9,137 nucleotides of DNA, from assembly GCA_964518995.1 (NCBI GenBank), contig CAZFJU010000183.1:1-9137 (forward strand), in the 5' to 3' direction. The stretch's first letter is position 1. Each line of letters begins with the position of its first letter. Positions 1 through 7,198 of the stretch are shown piece by piece. Source of the stretch: ZC4RG20 sp964518995 (GTDB taxonomy: Bacteria > Pseudomonadota > Gammaproteobacteria > Steroidobacterales > Rariloculaceae). The notes beneath the pieces were generated by a model. That model searched no databases and was not told where the DNA came from. It saw nothing but the letters and a program-made list of their open reading frames with translations. A program made the position numbers and the translations under genes.

Positions 1-2076
1 ATAATGGTCGAACTCCATCGTGAACGTCCCGCGGCCGCTCGTGCTCGAGCGCAGCGCATTGATGTAGCCGAACATTTCGGACAACGGCACGAAGCCCTGC
101 ACGAACACCTGTTGGCCTTTCTGGCCCTGGTCCGTGACCTGGCCGCGGCGCCGGTTTACGTCGCCGATGATCGTGCCGAGATATTCGGCCTCCGTCACGA
201 CCTCGAGCTTCATGATCGGCTCGAGCAGCTTAGGCCCGCTCGCTCTGTGCGATTCGCGGAAGCAGGCGCGGGCCGCGATCTCGAAGGCGAGAGCGGAGCT
301 GTCGACGTCGTGGTATTTGCCGTCGAGCAGGCGCGCGCGGAAGTCCACGACCTCGTAGCCCGCGACCGTGCCGCGCCGCGCCTCGCTCTCGATCGCTTTC
401 TGCACCGCCGGAATGTATTCGCGCGGAATGCGTCCGCCGACCACCTCATCGGAAAACTCGATGCCGCTGCCGGTTCCAAGCGGCTCGAAAACCATCTTGA
501 CCTCGGCGAACTGGCCCGAGCCGCCAGTCTGCTTCTTATGGGTATAGGTCTTCTCGACCGGGCTGCCGAACGCCTCGCGGAAACTGACGCGCGGACGGCC
601 CATGCGCGCCTCGACGCCGAGCTCCGTACGCATGCGGTCGACCGTGACCTCGAGATGGAGCTCGCCCATGCCGCGGAGCAACGTCTGCCCCGTCTCGTGA
701 TCCACCTCGAGCTTCAGAGACGGATCGGCCTTCACCATCTTGTAAAGGGCGGTGGAGAGCTTGTCGACGTCCGCGCGTGCCTTCGGCTCCACGGACACGC
801 TGATGACTGGGTCCGGGAAGCGCATCCGCTCGAGCAGCACCGGCTTGGCCGGGTCCGACAAGGTGTCGCCCGTCTCGGTCTCCTTCAGCGACACGAACGC
901 GCAGATATCGCCGGCGCGTACCTCCTCGATATCGATCGAGTCGTCGGCATGCACCTGAACGATGCGGCCGACGCGCTCGCGCTTCCCGCGCGTGACGTTG
1001 AGCAGCGTGTCGCCCTTCTTGATGACGCCGGAGTAAACCCGCACGAAGGTCAGAGTACCGAACTGGTCGTTGATGACCTTGAACGCGAGTGCGCGCGCCG
1101 GTGCATCGTCCTTGACCTCCTGCGTGCCGACCGGATTGCCGTGCTCGTCCACGACACCGATGCCGCCGGTCTCACCCGGATACGGCAGATAGTCGACGAC
1201 GGCGTCCAGCATCTGCTGCACGCCCTTGTGCTTGAACGAGGAGCCGCACAGCACCGGCACTAGCGCGCCGCTGACCGTGCCCCGGCGGATGCAGGTCTTG
1301 AGCGTCGCGGGGTCGTACTTGCCCGACTCGATGAACTCGAGGAACGCTTCGTCGTCCTGAGCGAGCGCTTGCTCGAGCAGCTCTTGGCGAAGCTCCGGGA
1401 TGCGCTTGATCCACTCGTTGTCGCGCGTGGCCGAGAAGTTGAAGCGGCCTTCGATCTCGTCGAGCGGGACGGTTTCCCACTTGGCTTCCTTGTCGTCCGA
1501 GGGCCAGATGTAGCCGACATTGGCGACGAGATCCGCCATGCCGACGAATTCGTTGGAGCTGCCGAACGGCACGTGGCAGACCAGCGCATTGGCGCCGAGG
1601 CGCTCCTTGATCCCCTTCACGGCGTGCGCGAAGTTCGCGCCGATGCGGTCCATCTTATTGACGTAACAGAGGCGCGGGACGTTGTATTGATTGGCGAGGC
1701 GCCAGTTGGTCTCGGTTTGCGGCTCGACGCCTGCCACGCCGTCGAACACGACGACCGCTCCATCGAGGACCCGCAAGCTTCGGTTCACCTCGATGGTGAA
1801 GTCTACGTGGCCCGGGGTATCGATGACGTTGATCTGGTGGCCTTTCCATTCGGCCGTGACGGCCGCGCTCTGGATCGTGATGCCGCGGGCGCGCTCCTGC
1901 TCCATGTAATCCGTGGTGGTGCTCGCCTTGCCTTCTTTGGTGTCGTGCACCTCGACGATCTGATGCTTGCGGCCGGTGTAGTAGAGCACGCGCTCGGTGG
2001 TGGTGGTCTTACCCGCGTCGATGTGGGCGATGATGCCTATATTGCGGTAGAGCTTCAGGTCTTTCTTCCTGGGCAT
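1..2076 (-). CDS. fusA: Elongation factor G, EF-G2-like paralogue (3' end cut off by window)
   Basis: This is the translocation GTPase that moves tRNA and mRNA through the ribosome. The minus-strand frame is open for 692 residues without a stop and runs off the window; EF-Gs are about 690-705 residues, so only some 10-15 are missing. Visible G-domain motifs are AHIDAGKT (17-24), RGIT (64-67), DTPGH (86-90), NKMD (140-143) and GSSFK (278-282). GMGELHLE lies in domain III. The domain IV tip keeps YHDVDSS with His589, equivalent to the E. coli translocation histidine, so the protein should be active. Oddities: switch I carries about five extra residues (HDTKEGKAST), and the domain IV entry reads GGSGQFA where classical EF-G has GGRGQYG. 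With the FGTLTFVRVYSG stretch, these point to the EF-G2/FusB-type subfamily. No rpsG or rpsL lies upstream and a divergent gene does, so this is not the str operon. The ATG at 2076 has a weak GGAA Shine-Dalgarno. EF-G is certain; the subfamily is inferred. Confidence 0.96.
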   Translation of the reverse strand, partial: MPRKKDLKLYRNIGIIAHIDAGKTTTTERVLYYTGRKHQIVEVHDTKEGKASTTTDYMEQERARGITIQSAAVTAEWKGHQINVIDTPGHVDFTIEVNRSLRVLDGAVVVFDGVAGVEPQTETNWRLANQYNVPRLCYVNKMDRIGANFAHAVKGIKERLGANALVCHVPFGSSNEFVGMADLVANVGYIWPSDDKEAKWETVPLDEIEGRFNFSATRDNEWIKRIPELRQELLEQALAQDDEAFLEFIESGKYDPATLKTCIRRGTVSGALVPVLCGSSFKHKGVQQMLDAVVDYLPYPGETGGIGVVDEHGNPVGTQEVKDDAPARALAFKVINDQFGTLTFVRVYSGVIKKGDTLLNVTRGKRERVGRIVQVHADDSIDIEEVRAGDICAFVSLKETETGDTLSDPAKPVLLERMRFPDPVISVSVEPKARADVDKLSTALYKMVKADPSLKLEVDHETGQTLLRGMGELHLEVTVDRMRTELGVEARMGRPRVSFREAFGSPVEKTYTHKKQTGGSGQFAEVKMVFEPLGTGSGIEFSDEVVGGRIPREYIPAVQKAIESEARRGTVAGYEVVDFRARLLDGKYHDVDSSALAFEIAARACFRESHRASGPKLLEPIMKLEVVTEAEYLGTIIGDVNRRRGQVTDQGQKGQQVFVQGFVPLSEMFGYINALRSSTSGRGTFTMEFDHY

Positions 2077-2131
2077 GGGAGTAGGTTCCGTGAACTCGTT
2101 GATGCCGGAATGCTGGCCCGGCGGTGCGCGA

Positions 2132-2137
2132 ACTATA
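2132..2137 (-). promoter_or_regulatory. Possible -10 element for the EF-G gene
   Basis: On the minus strand this reads TATAGT, one mismatch from TATAAT, about 55 bases upstream of the EF-G start codon. No convincing -35 hexamer lies 16-18 bases further upstream, so this is a weak call based on one hexamer in an otherwise G+C-rich region. Confidence 0.25.
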
Positions 2138-2350
2138 TAGATTTCTCGCGATTGCGCTAGGGGTAACCGAGCGGATCGTGCGCTGCTTAGCGAAAAAAAG
2201 TGCACGCCCGTCACGGCCGGTTTCAGGATCGAGTGGACGGCGAGAGCGTCTGGAGGGTGGGTTGGCTATGTCATCGATTGCCGGGAACGAGACGCGGTGT
2301 TCGATATCGGGACAGCTTTGGCGTCCGGAATTCAGGATTTAGCTCTATCT

Positions 2351-2381
2351 CATTGAGTCGACGAGCCGGGTCAACTCAATG
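2351..2381. repeat. 31-bp inverted repeat (operator-like) upstream of the permease
   Basis: The left arm CATTGAGTCGAC and right arm GTCAACTCAATG pair at 11 of 12 positions around the 7-base centre GAGCCGG. There is no T-run after it, and the flanking genes are divergent, so a terminator is unlikely. Its position about 60 bases before the permease start suits an operator for a dimeric regulator, or a hairpin in the leader RNA. What binds it is unknown; no regulator gene is in the window. Confidence 0.7.
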
Positions 2382-2429
2382 TCGGCCGGCACGGCATTTG
2401 CGTAGGCTCGGGACGGTAGGATGCCGAAT

Positions 2430-2437
2430 AAGGGGGG
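2430..2437 (+). promoter_or_regulatory. Ribosome binding site supporting the GTG start of the permease
   Basis: AAGGGGGG ends 4 bases before the GTG at 2442. The competing in-frame ATG at 2421 has only GGGACGG and an AGG that abuts it, so the GTG is the better-supported start, though both remain possible. Confidence 0.5.
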
Positions 2438-2441
2438 CGGC

Positions 2442-4847
2442 GTGACGAGCACCGTTGCAGAGCTGGGCCGAGCGGCCCGGCGGCTCTATCGCCGACCCGC
2501 ATCCGCGATCGGGATCGTGCTTACACTGATCTTGGGTATCGCGATCAGCGTCAGCATGTTCACGGTCCTGCACGGAGTGGCGCTCCAGGCACTTCCATAC
2601 GCGAACGACACGCGCATCGTAAACATCTTCAGCGAGAACATTGAACAGGGCTCGCGCAGAGCGTTTACCGCGGCTGAAGCGGTCGCCGGGCTGACGAACG
2701 CGCCCGGTTTCGAGCGCATCGCCTACTACAACACTCCGCCATTCAAAGTGATCGGCAGAGACGCTCCGCGCCAAATGCAGATCGCAAACGTCAGTGAGGA
2801 CTACTTCCCGGTTTTCGGCATCTCCGCTGCGTTAGGCCGCACTTTACAAGACACCGACTTCGCAGAAGGTCGTGCGGTCGTAGTCCTCAGTCACTACGCC
2901 TGGAGTGCGCTGACCGGCGGCGACTCGGACGTGGTCGGCCGCACGCTGAGGGTCGAGACGTTAGATTCGTCCGCGAGCTATCAACTCGAGGTGGTCGGCG
3001 TGCTGCCAGAGTGGTTCGACCATCCTCGCACCGGGCTGTTGTATCGACCTTGGGATCCGACGGCGCCTGTATCGTCGACTTCGCTACGCGTCGTGTCGGC
3101 CGTCGGAAGGCTGGCCCCTGATGCATCCGAGCTGGCTGCCGAAGCACTGCAGGCGCGGATGACCGCCGTGCAGGAAGCGCACGGCTTCCTCGAGGTGGGA
3201 TGGCGGGTACGGCACTCGCCGCTTATCGACGAGGTGGTGGGTGACGTGCGAGGTATCCTGTCGGCGCTGTTCGCCGTCTCGGTGCTGGTGCTCCTGATTG
3301 CTTGCTCTACGGCGTCGAGCCTGATCTCGATCAGACTCGAGCAGCGGCGCGGAGAGTTTGCGATGCGGCGGGCACTGGGTGCGAGCCGCGGGCGAGTCGG
3401 TTGGGATGTCGCGCTGGAATTGGGCATGCTCGCGACGCTGAGTGCACTCGGTGGCGTAGTGCTTGCGTACGCGATAGTGGCGGGCATCCAGCCCTTGGCA
3501 GCGGGAATTCTGCCCCGTACCCAGAACATCGAGATCGACCGAGCCGCATTGGGGTTTGCCGCCGCCGCGACGCTCGCCGGCGTGTCAGTGAGCGCAGCGC
3601 TCCCGCTGCTGCGCGCGCTGGTTGGACAGCCGACGCACGGCTTGCATGGAGCCCATCGGCGCGAAGTGACGGGCGGCCGGCGAATCGCCCTGCTGCCCGC
3701 GATGGGTATCGGCCTCGCCGCGGTCGCTTTGGTGACAGCGCTGGCCCTCGCCGTGAGCCTCGTCCGGCTCGGCAACATCGACCCTGGGTTTGATTCTGAG
3801 AACGTCTACGCGATCGAGATGACGCACTCGGCGCCGGCGGCGCAATTGAACGCGTTTGTGGATCGCGTCGCAGAGGGACTACGAGCGGTTCCTGGAGTGC
3901 AAGGCGTCGCCGCGACCGTAGGCTCTCCGCCTACAGCGGTGTCCTCCGGGTGGACTCCGATGGAATTCACCGTGCGGGGGCAAGGCACGTCGGAGCCCCG
4001 ACTGGCGAACGTTCGAGTTGCGTCGCCTATGTATCACCGCTTGTTGGGCATTCCGCTTGTCAGCGGGCGCGACGTCTCCGCGCAGGATTCGGTCACCGCA
4101 CTGAGAGTCGTTGTAATCAACGAGGCGCTGGCTCGCCAGGCATTCGGCGATGCCGATCCCATAGGAGAGGTGTTGATGGTCGGATTTGGCGGGCTCGACC
4201 CCGCTCCAGTAGCAATCGTCGGTGTCGTCGGCGACACGCGTAATGCGGGCTTGCGCGCGCCGCCCCATCCTGAGATGACCTTCCCGCTAGCACAAATGCC
4301 GGGCCCGCGCGTAACGTTGCTCGCACGGGCGTCTCCGCTGACCACCGGCGGGCTCGGTACGCTCGAACAAGCGATCGGTCGAGCGACCGCTGATCAAGCC
4401 GCGACCCGAAGCTATCTGCTGACGGATGACCTCGACTTGCAGATGCGCCGTGAGCGCTTCTTCGCGACTGCGACGAGCTGGTTCGCAGCGTTCGCACTGC
4501 TGCTGGCGGCAATCGGTGTCAATGCAGTGATCGCGGCGATGCAACAGAGGCGGACGCGCGAGATCGGTCTGCGCTTGGCGCTCGGCGCATCACCACGAGA
4601 TGCAGCCGCCCTGATGTTCGTGAACGCCGCCCGTATCACCGGGCTGGGGCTTGCAACAGGAATGTTGCTGGCCATACCTGCCGTGAACGGGCTCCGTCAT
4701 GTGCTCTTCAATGTCGAGACGGCTAGTTTCTTGGGCCTGTTTGGTCTCACCACCCTGGTGCTGATCGCCGCCACGCTCGCCGCCGTCGGCTTACCTGCAT
4801 GGCGTGCGTCACGCACGGCGCCGATGGAAGCGCTGCGCTACGAGTAA
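2442..4847 (+). CDS. Duplicated orphan ABC permease (MacB/FtsX type, ADOP family)
   Basis: A membrane protein of 801 residues from a GTG at 2442, made of two fused MacB-like permease halves with no ATPase domain. Half one has a transmembrane helix at about 21-43, a MacB-type periplasmic domain to about 265, and FtsX helices at about 271-295, 324-346 and 369-392. Half two repeats this: helix 414-440, periplasmic domain, FtsX helices 679-699, 730-750 and 762-786. The coupling-loop motif ALGAS follows the second helix of each FtsX unit (GEFAMRRALGAS, REIGLRLALGAS), and the protein ends ASRTAPMEALRYE. This matches the acidobacterial duplicated orphan permease type, whose substrate is unknown. The GTG start is preferred because AAGGGGGG sits 4 bases upstream and homologues begin just before the basic helix; an in-frame ATG at 2421 would add 7 residues. 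It has several TTA leucine codons, unlike the genes to its right, hinting at acquisition. Confidence 0.9.
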   Translation: MTSTVAELGRAARRLYRRPASAIGIVLTLILGIAISVSMFTVLHGVALQALPYANDTRIVNIFSENIEQGSRRAFTAAEAVAGLTNAPGFERIAYYNTPPFKVIGRDAPRQMQIANVSEDYFPVFGISAALGRTLQDTDFAEGRAVVVLSHYAWSALTGGDSDVVGRTLRVETLDSSASYQLEVVGVLPEWFDHPRTGLLYRPWDPTAPVSSTSLRVVSAVGRLAPDASELAAEALQARMTAVQEAHGFLEVGWRVRHSPLIDEVVGDVRGILSALFAVSVLVLLIACSTASSLISIRLEQRRGEFAMRRALGASRGRVGWDVALELGMLATLSALGGVVLAYAIVAGIQPLAAGILPRTQNIEIDRAALGFAAAATLAGVSVSAALPLLRALVGQPTHGLHGAHRREVTGGRRIALLPAMGIGLAAVALVTALALAVSLVRLGNIDPGFDSENVYAIEMTHSAPAAQLNAFVDRVAEGLRAVPGVQGVAATVGSPPTAVSSGWTPMEFTVRGQGTSEPRLANVRVASPMYHRLLGIPLVSGRDVSAQDSVTALRVVVINEALARQAFGDADPIGEVLMVGFGGLDPAPVAIVGVVGDTRNAGLRAPPHPEMTFPLAQMPGPRVTLLARASPLTTGGLGTLEQAIGRATADQAATRSYLLTDDLDLQMRRERFFATATSWFAAFALLLAAIGVNAVIAAMQQRRTREIGLRLALGASPRDAAALMFVNAARITGLGLATGMLLAIPAVNGLRHVLFNVETASFLGLFGLTTLVLIAATLAAVGLPAWRASRTAPMEALRYE

Positions 4848-4917
4848 CACCGCTGCCGCTAGCGCTCCTTCGCATCGCTCTCGCCCGGGGTGTCGCGGAA
4901 ATATCGATTCGCCCGGC

Positions 4918-4923
4918 TATGAT
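4918..4923 (+). promoter_or_regulatory. Possible -10 element just upstream of the glycosyltransferase
   Basis: TATGAT ends 6 bases before the ATG at 4930. No good -35 hexamer is visible at the usual distance. If real, transcription would start at or next to the start codon and the message would be leaderless or nearly so, which fits the lack of a clear Shine-Dalgarno here. Confidence 0.25.
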
Positions 4924-4929
4924 ATCGGG

Positions 4930-6060
4930 ATGCGCATTGCACACATCGAATCCGGACGGCACCTCTACGGCGGCGCACGGCAGGTGCTCCATCTTGCACG
5001 GCAGTTGCGGGAGCGCGGCGTCGACAACATCTTGGTGTGCATGGCGGGCTCGGCGATCGCGGCCCCGGCGGCCGATTTCGGCGAGGTCATCGAGCTGCCG
5101 CTGCGCGGCGATCTCGACGCCGGGGCGGTGCGTCGCCTGCGGCGGGCGCTGCTCGCGGCGTCCCGTCGGCCGGACATCGTGCACGTGCATTCGCGCCGCG
5201 GCGCCGATCTCTACGGCGGGCTCGCGTCGATCGCCGCGCCATGGCGGGCGGTGCTGTCGAGACGCGTCGACCACCGCGAGCGTGCGGCCTGGGCACGCTT
5301 CAAGTACCGCCCGTATGGCGCGATCGTCGCGATTTCGCGAGTCATAGAGCGCGAGCTCGTCGAGCATGTCGGCCTTGCACGCGAGCGTGTTCATTTGATA
5401 CCCAGCGGCGTGCCCGTCGCGGGTTCCGAGCGCGGGCTGGGAGAGACGGCCTGTGCGGAGTGGGCGGTGAGCCAGCGCGGCGAAGCGCAGCGGCAGCTCG
5501 CGTCGGCGCTGGCGCTGCCCGACGATGCGTTGATCGCGGCCGTCATCGGCCAGCTGATCCCGCGCAAGGGCCACCGCGTGCTGCTCGAGGCGTTGCCGGG
5601 CATTCTCGATCGCCACCCGCGCTGGCACGTCGTGATGTTCGGCCGCGGGCCGCTCGAGGCGGAGCTTCGCCGCTCGATCGCGCGCCGCGGGCTCGAAGGG
5701 CGGGTGCATCTGGCAGGCTTTCGTCCGGATCTCGCCGCGTATCTGCCCGGCATCGATCTCGTCTTGCATCCGGCACTGCGGGAAGGGCTCGGCCTTGCCG
5801 TGCTCGAAGCGATGAGCGCCGGCGTGCCGGTCGCGGCGTCGGCCGCGGGCGGGCTGCCCGACGCGATCGAGGACGGCGTCAGCGGTCGTCTCGTGCCGCC
5901 CGGGGATGTCGGCGCGTGGGCGCGGGTGCTCGAGCAACTGCTTGCCGAGCCGGCGAGCCGCGCGCGGCTGGCGGCAGCAGGCCGACGGCGGGTGCAGGCG
6001 TCGTTCGGCGTGCAGCAGATGGCGCTCTCCCACCTTGCGCTCTACCGGAGGCTGCGATGA
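4930..6060 (+). CDS. Glycosyltransferase family 4 (GT-B fold)
   Basis: A 376-residue retaining glycosyltransferase that moves a sugar from a nucleotide sugar to an acceptor, most likely a lipopolysaccharide or other surface glycan made at the cytoplasmic face of the inner membrane. The N-terminal Rossmann half starts MRIAHIESGRHLYGGARQVL, with the glycine-rich YGGA loop, and includes DIVHVHSRRGADLYGG (82-97) and SRRVD (110-114). The C-terminal half has GQLIPRKG (207-214, with Arg212 and Lys213 likely phosphate contacts) and the EX7E motif, Glu285 to Glu293, in EGLGLAVLEAMSAG. There is no signal peptide or membrane helix. The frame is open further upstream to 4804, overlapping the permease, but those extra residues look like translated noise, so the ATG at 4930 is chosen. 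Its stop overlaps the pncC start as ATGA, indicating translational coupling. Donor and acceptor cannot be told from sequence; there is no sugar gene cluster around it. Confidence 0.93.
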   Translation: MRIAHIESGRHLYGGARQVLHLARQLRERGVDNILVCMAGSAIAAPAADFGEVIELPLRGDLDAGAVRRLRRALLAASRRPDIVHVHSRRGADLYGGLASIAAPWRAVLSRRVDHRERAAWARFKYRPYGAIVAISRVIERELVEHVGLARERVHLIPSGVPVAGSERGLGETACAEWAVSQRGEAQRQLASALALPDDALIAAVIGQLIPRKGHRVLLEALPGILDRHPRWHVVMFGRGPLEAELRRSIARRGLEGRVHLAGFRPDLAAYLPGIDLVLHPALREGLGLAVLEAMSAGVPVAASAAGGLPDAIEDGVSGRLVPPGDVGAWARVLEQLLAEPASRARLAAAGRRRVQASFGVQQMALSHLALYRRLR

Positions 6061-6560
6061 GCTTCACGGACCGCGAGCTCGCCGCGCTCGCCGCACGGGT
6101 CGGCGAAATGCTAAGCGTACGCTCGTCGACACTTGCTACGGCGGAGTCGTGCACCGGCGGCTGGATTGCGAAGGCCGCGACCGACGTGCCGGGCAGCTCA
6201 CGCTGGTTCATCGGCGGCTACGTTGTCTACTCGAACGACGCGAAGAGCGGCATGCTCGACGTGCCGCCGGCCGTGATTGCCGAGCACGGTGCGGTGAGCG
6301 ACGCGGTCGTGACGGCGCTGGCTGCGCACGCGCGGCGCGCGTCGGGCGCCGATTGGGCCGTTGCGGTCAGCGGCGTCGCCGGTCCCGGCGGCGGCACGGC
6401 GGCCAAGCCGGTCGGCACGGTATGGTTCGCGTGGTCGGGGCCGGACGGCACGCTGGCCGAGTGCCGGCGCTTCGACGGCGATCGTGAGAGCATCCGTCGC
6501 CAAAGCGTCGCCTGTGCGCTCGCGCGGCTGCTCGAGCTTGCCGCGCCCGGCGGCGCGTAG
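6057..6560 (+). CDS. pncC: Nicotinamide-nucleotide amidase PncC (CinA C-terminal domain)
   Basis: A cytoplasmic enzyme of 167 residues that deamidates nicotinamide mononucleotide to nicotinate mononucleotide, returning it to NAD synthesis. NMN is produced by the bacterial NAD-dependent DNA ligase, so the gene's place near recA is sensible. It is the standalone form, close in length to E. coli PncC (165), without the N-terminal molybdopterin-binding-like domain of full CinA. Visible family motifs are TAESCTGGW (28-36, Ser31 being the expected nucleophile), GSSRWFIGGYVVYSN (46-60), HGAVS (77-81), SGVAGPGGG (105-113), KPVGTVWFA (117-125) and the late RESIRRQ. The start ATG overlaps the glycosyltransferase stop (ATGA), so it probably depends on coupling to that gene. 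The last 24 bases of the gene, including the stop, form the start of a tandem repeat that continues beyond it. Confidence 0.96.
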   Translation: MSFTDRELAALAARVGEMLSVRSSTLATAESCTGGWIAKAATDVPGSSRWFIGGYVVYSNDAKSGMLDVPPAVIAEHGAVSDAVVTALAAHARRASGADWAVAVSGVAGPGGGTAAKPVGTVWFAWSGPDGTLAECRRFDGDRESIRRQSVACALARLLELAAPGGA

Positions 6561-6608
6561 CAGGCCACGAGACTTGCTGCGCCGGGCGGCGCATAGCAGG
6601 CAACCAGA
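6537..6608. repeat. Two-copy 36-bp tandem repeat with hairpins at the end of pncC
   Basis: Copy one (6537-6572) and copy two (6573-6608) agree at 31 of 36 bases. Each holds a perfect 6-bp stem with a 4-base loop: CGCGCC-CGGC-GGCGCG at 6542-6557 and TGCGCC-GGGC-GGCGCA at 6578-6593. The only stem difference is a paired change, C-G to T-A, which keeps the base pair. Because 36 is a multiple of three, copy two would again encode LAAPGGA and stop, so the end of pncC appears to have been duplicated. It could be a REP-like element, an attenuating structure, or a simple slippage duplication. No T-run follows, so it is not a standard terminator. Confidence 0.85.
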
Positions 6609-6624
6609 AGACGGGCGCCGCGCC

Positions 6625-7170
6625 ATGACGAACGAAGTATCAGCCGCTCCGGATCCCACACGCCGCCGACGCGTCTTCTTCGCGCTCTGGCCGGACGACG
6701 CGGTACGCAACGCGATCGAGAAAGCCGGCCGACGCGCTGTACAGCTGTCCGGCGGCCGGCCGACCGCGAAACGCAATCTGCACATCACCGTGGCGTTTCT
6801 CGGCGCGGTTGATGACGAGCAGCTCGAGCTTGCGGCGAGCGTGCCGCCGCTCAAGGTCGGTCCGATCGATCTCGAGCTCGACCAGCTCGGCTTCTTCGCG
6901 ACGTCGCGCGTGCTATGGCTAGGGCCGCAGCTCGTGCCGCCCGCGCTGACGGCGCTCGAGCAGGCACTGTGGGACGGGCTCGAGCACGTCGGTTTCGAGC
7001 GCGAGCCGCGCGCGTTTCGGCCGCACGTGACACTCGCACGGCGCGCCCGCGCAGTGGACGACGAAACCTTTGCGCCGGTGCGCTGGCATAGTGGTACGCT
7101 GACGCTGGTCGAATCCGTGCCGATGCATCGGAACGTGCACTATGAGCCGCTTCGACACTGGCCACTCTAG
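6625..7170 (+). CDS. thpR: RNA 2',3'-cyclic phosphodiesterase (LigT/ThpR)
   Basis: A 181-residue member of the 2H phosphoesterase family. The family hydrolyses RNA 2',3'-cyclic phosphate ends to 2'-phosphates and in vitro can join tRNA halves by a 2'-5' bond; the cellular role is unclear. Both catalytic H-x-T motifs are present: HIT at 53-55 (NLHITVAFLG) and HVT at 134-136 (RPHVTLAR), each at the end of a family-typical strand. The start RRRRVFFALWPDD is also typical. The length is usual for the family. The ATG at 6625 is chosen because the upstream open frame overlaps pncC and has no family features; AGAAGACGGG lies about 10 bases upstream. The gene sits between pncC and recA and is separated from pncC by the second repeat copy. 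No terminator is seen between it and recA. Confidence 0.95.
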   Translation: MTNEVSAAPDPTRRRRVFFALWPDDAVRNAIEKAGRRAVQLSGGRPTAKRNLHITVAFLGAVDDEQLELAASVPPLKVGPIDLELDQLGFFATSRVLWLGPQLVPPALTALEQALWDGLEHVGFEREPRAFRPHVTLARRARAVDDETFAPVRWHSGTLTLVESVPMHRNVHYEPLRHWPL

Positions 7171-7198
7171 CGCAGTCTGAACGTCGCCGCGCGCGCTG

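Larger units (their letters stand above)
2077..2441. other. Divergent intergenic region without a gene
   Basis: This 365-base gap separates the EF-G gene (leftward) from the permease (rightward), so it should carry promoters for both. I find no reading frame with a recognisable protein; short open frames here have no family features. A CTATATAG stretch at 2133-2140 gives TATAGT on the minus strand, a reasonable -10 for the EF-G gene, but no good -35 is seen. A seven-A run lies near 2190-2197. The clearest structure is the inverted repeat at 2351-2381, listed separately. The sequence is somewhat more A+T-rich than the flanking genes. Confidence 0.7.

Noticed and set aside
4..1263. A 419-codon open frame on the plus strand opposite EF-G
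   Set aside because: It is a shadow of the high-G+C EF-G gene: its product is low-complexity, rich in Arg, Ala, Leu and His, with no family motif, while the opposite strand gives a clear EF-G.
2190..2230. A seven-A run with an adjacent G+C-rich partial hairpin, read as a minus-strand terminator
   Set aside because: The stem is mismatched with a 3-base loop and stands 5 bases away from the T-run, and no minus-strand gene ends here.
2124..2445. Short plus-strand open frames in the gap before the permease
   Set aside because: They lack a convincing ribosome site and show no domain or family features; they overlap each other and the start of the permease.
4804..4929. Longer N-terminus for the glycosyltransferase
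   Set aside because: It would overlap the permease, adds Arg/Ser-rich residues with no family similarity, and homologues begin at the MRIAHIES position.
4747..6033. A 428-codon minus-strand open frame opposite the glycosyltransferase
   Set aside because: It is antisense to a well-supported glycosyltransferase, has Arg/Ala-rich composition and no recognisable domain.
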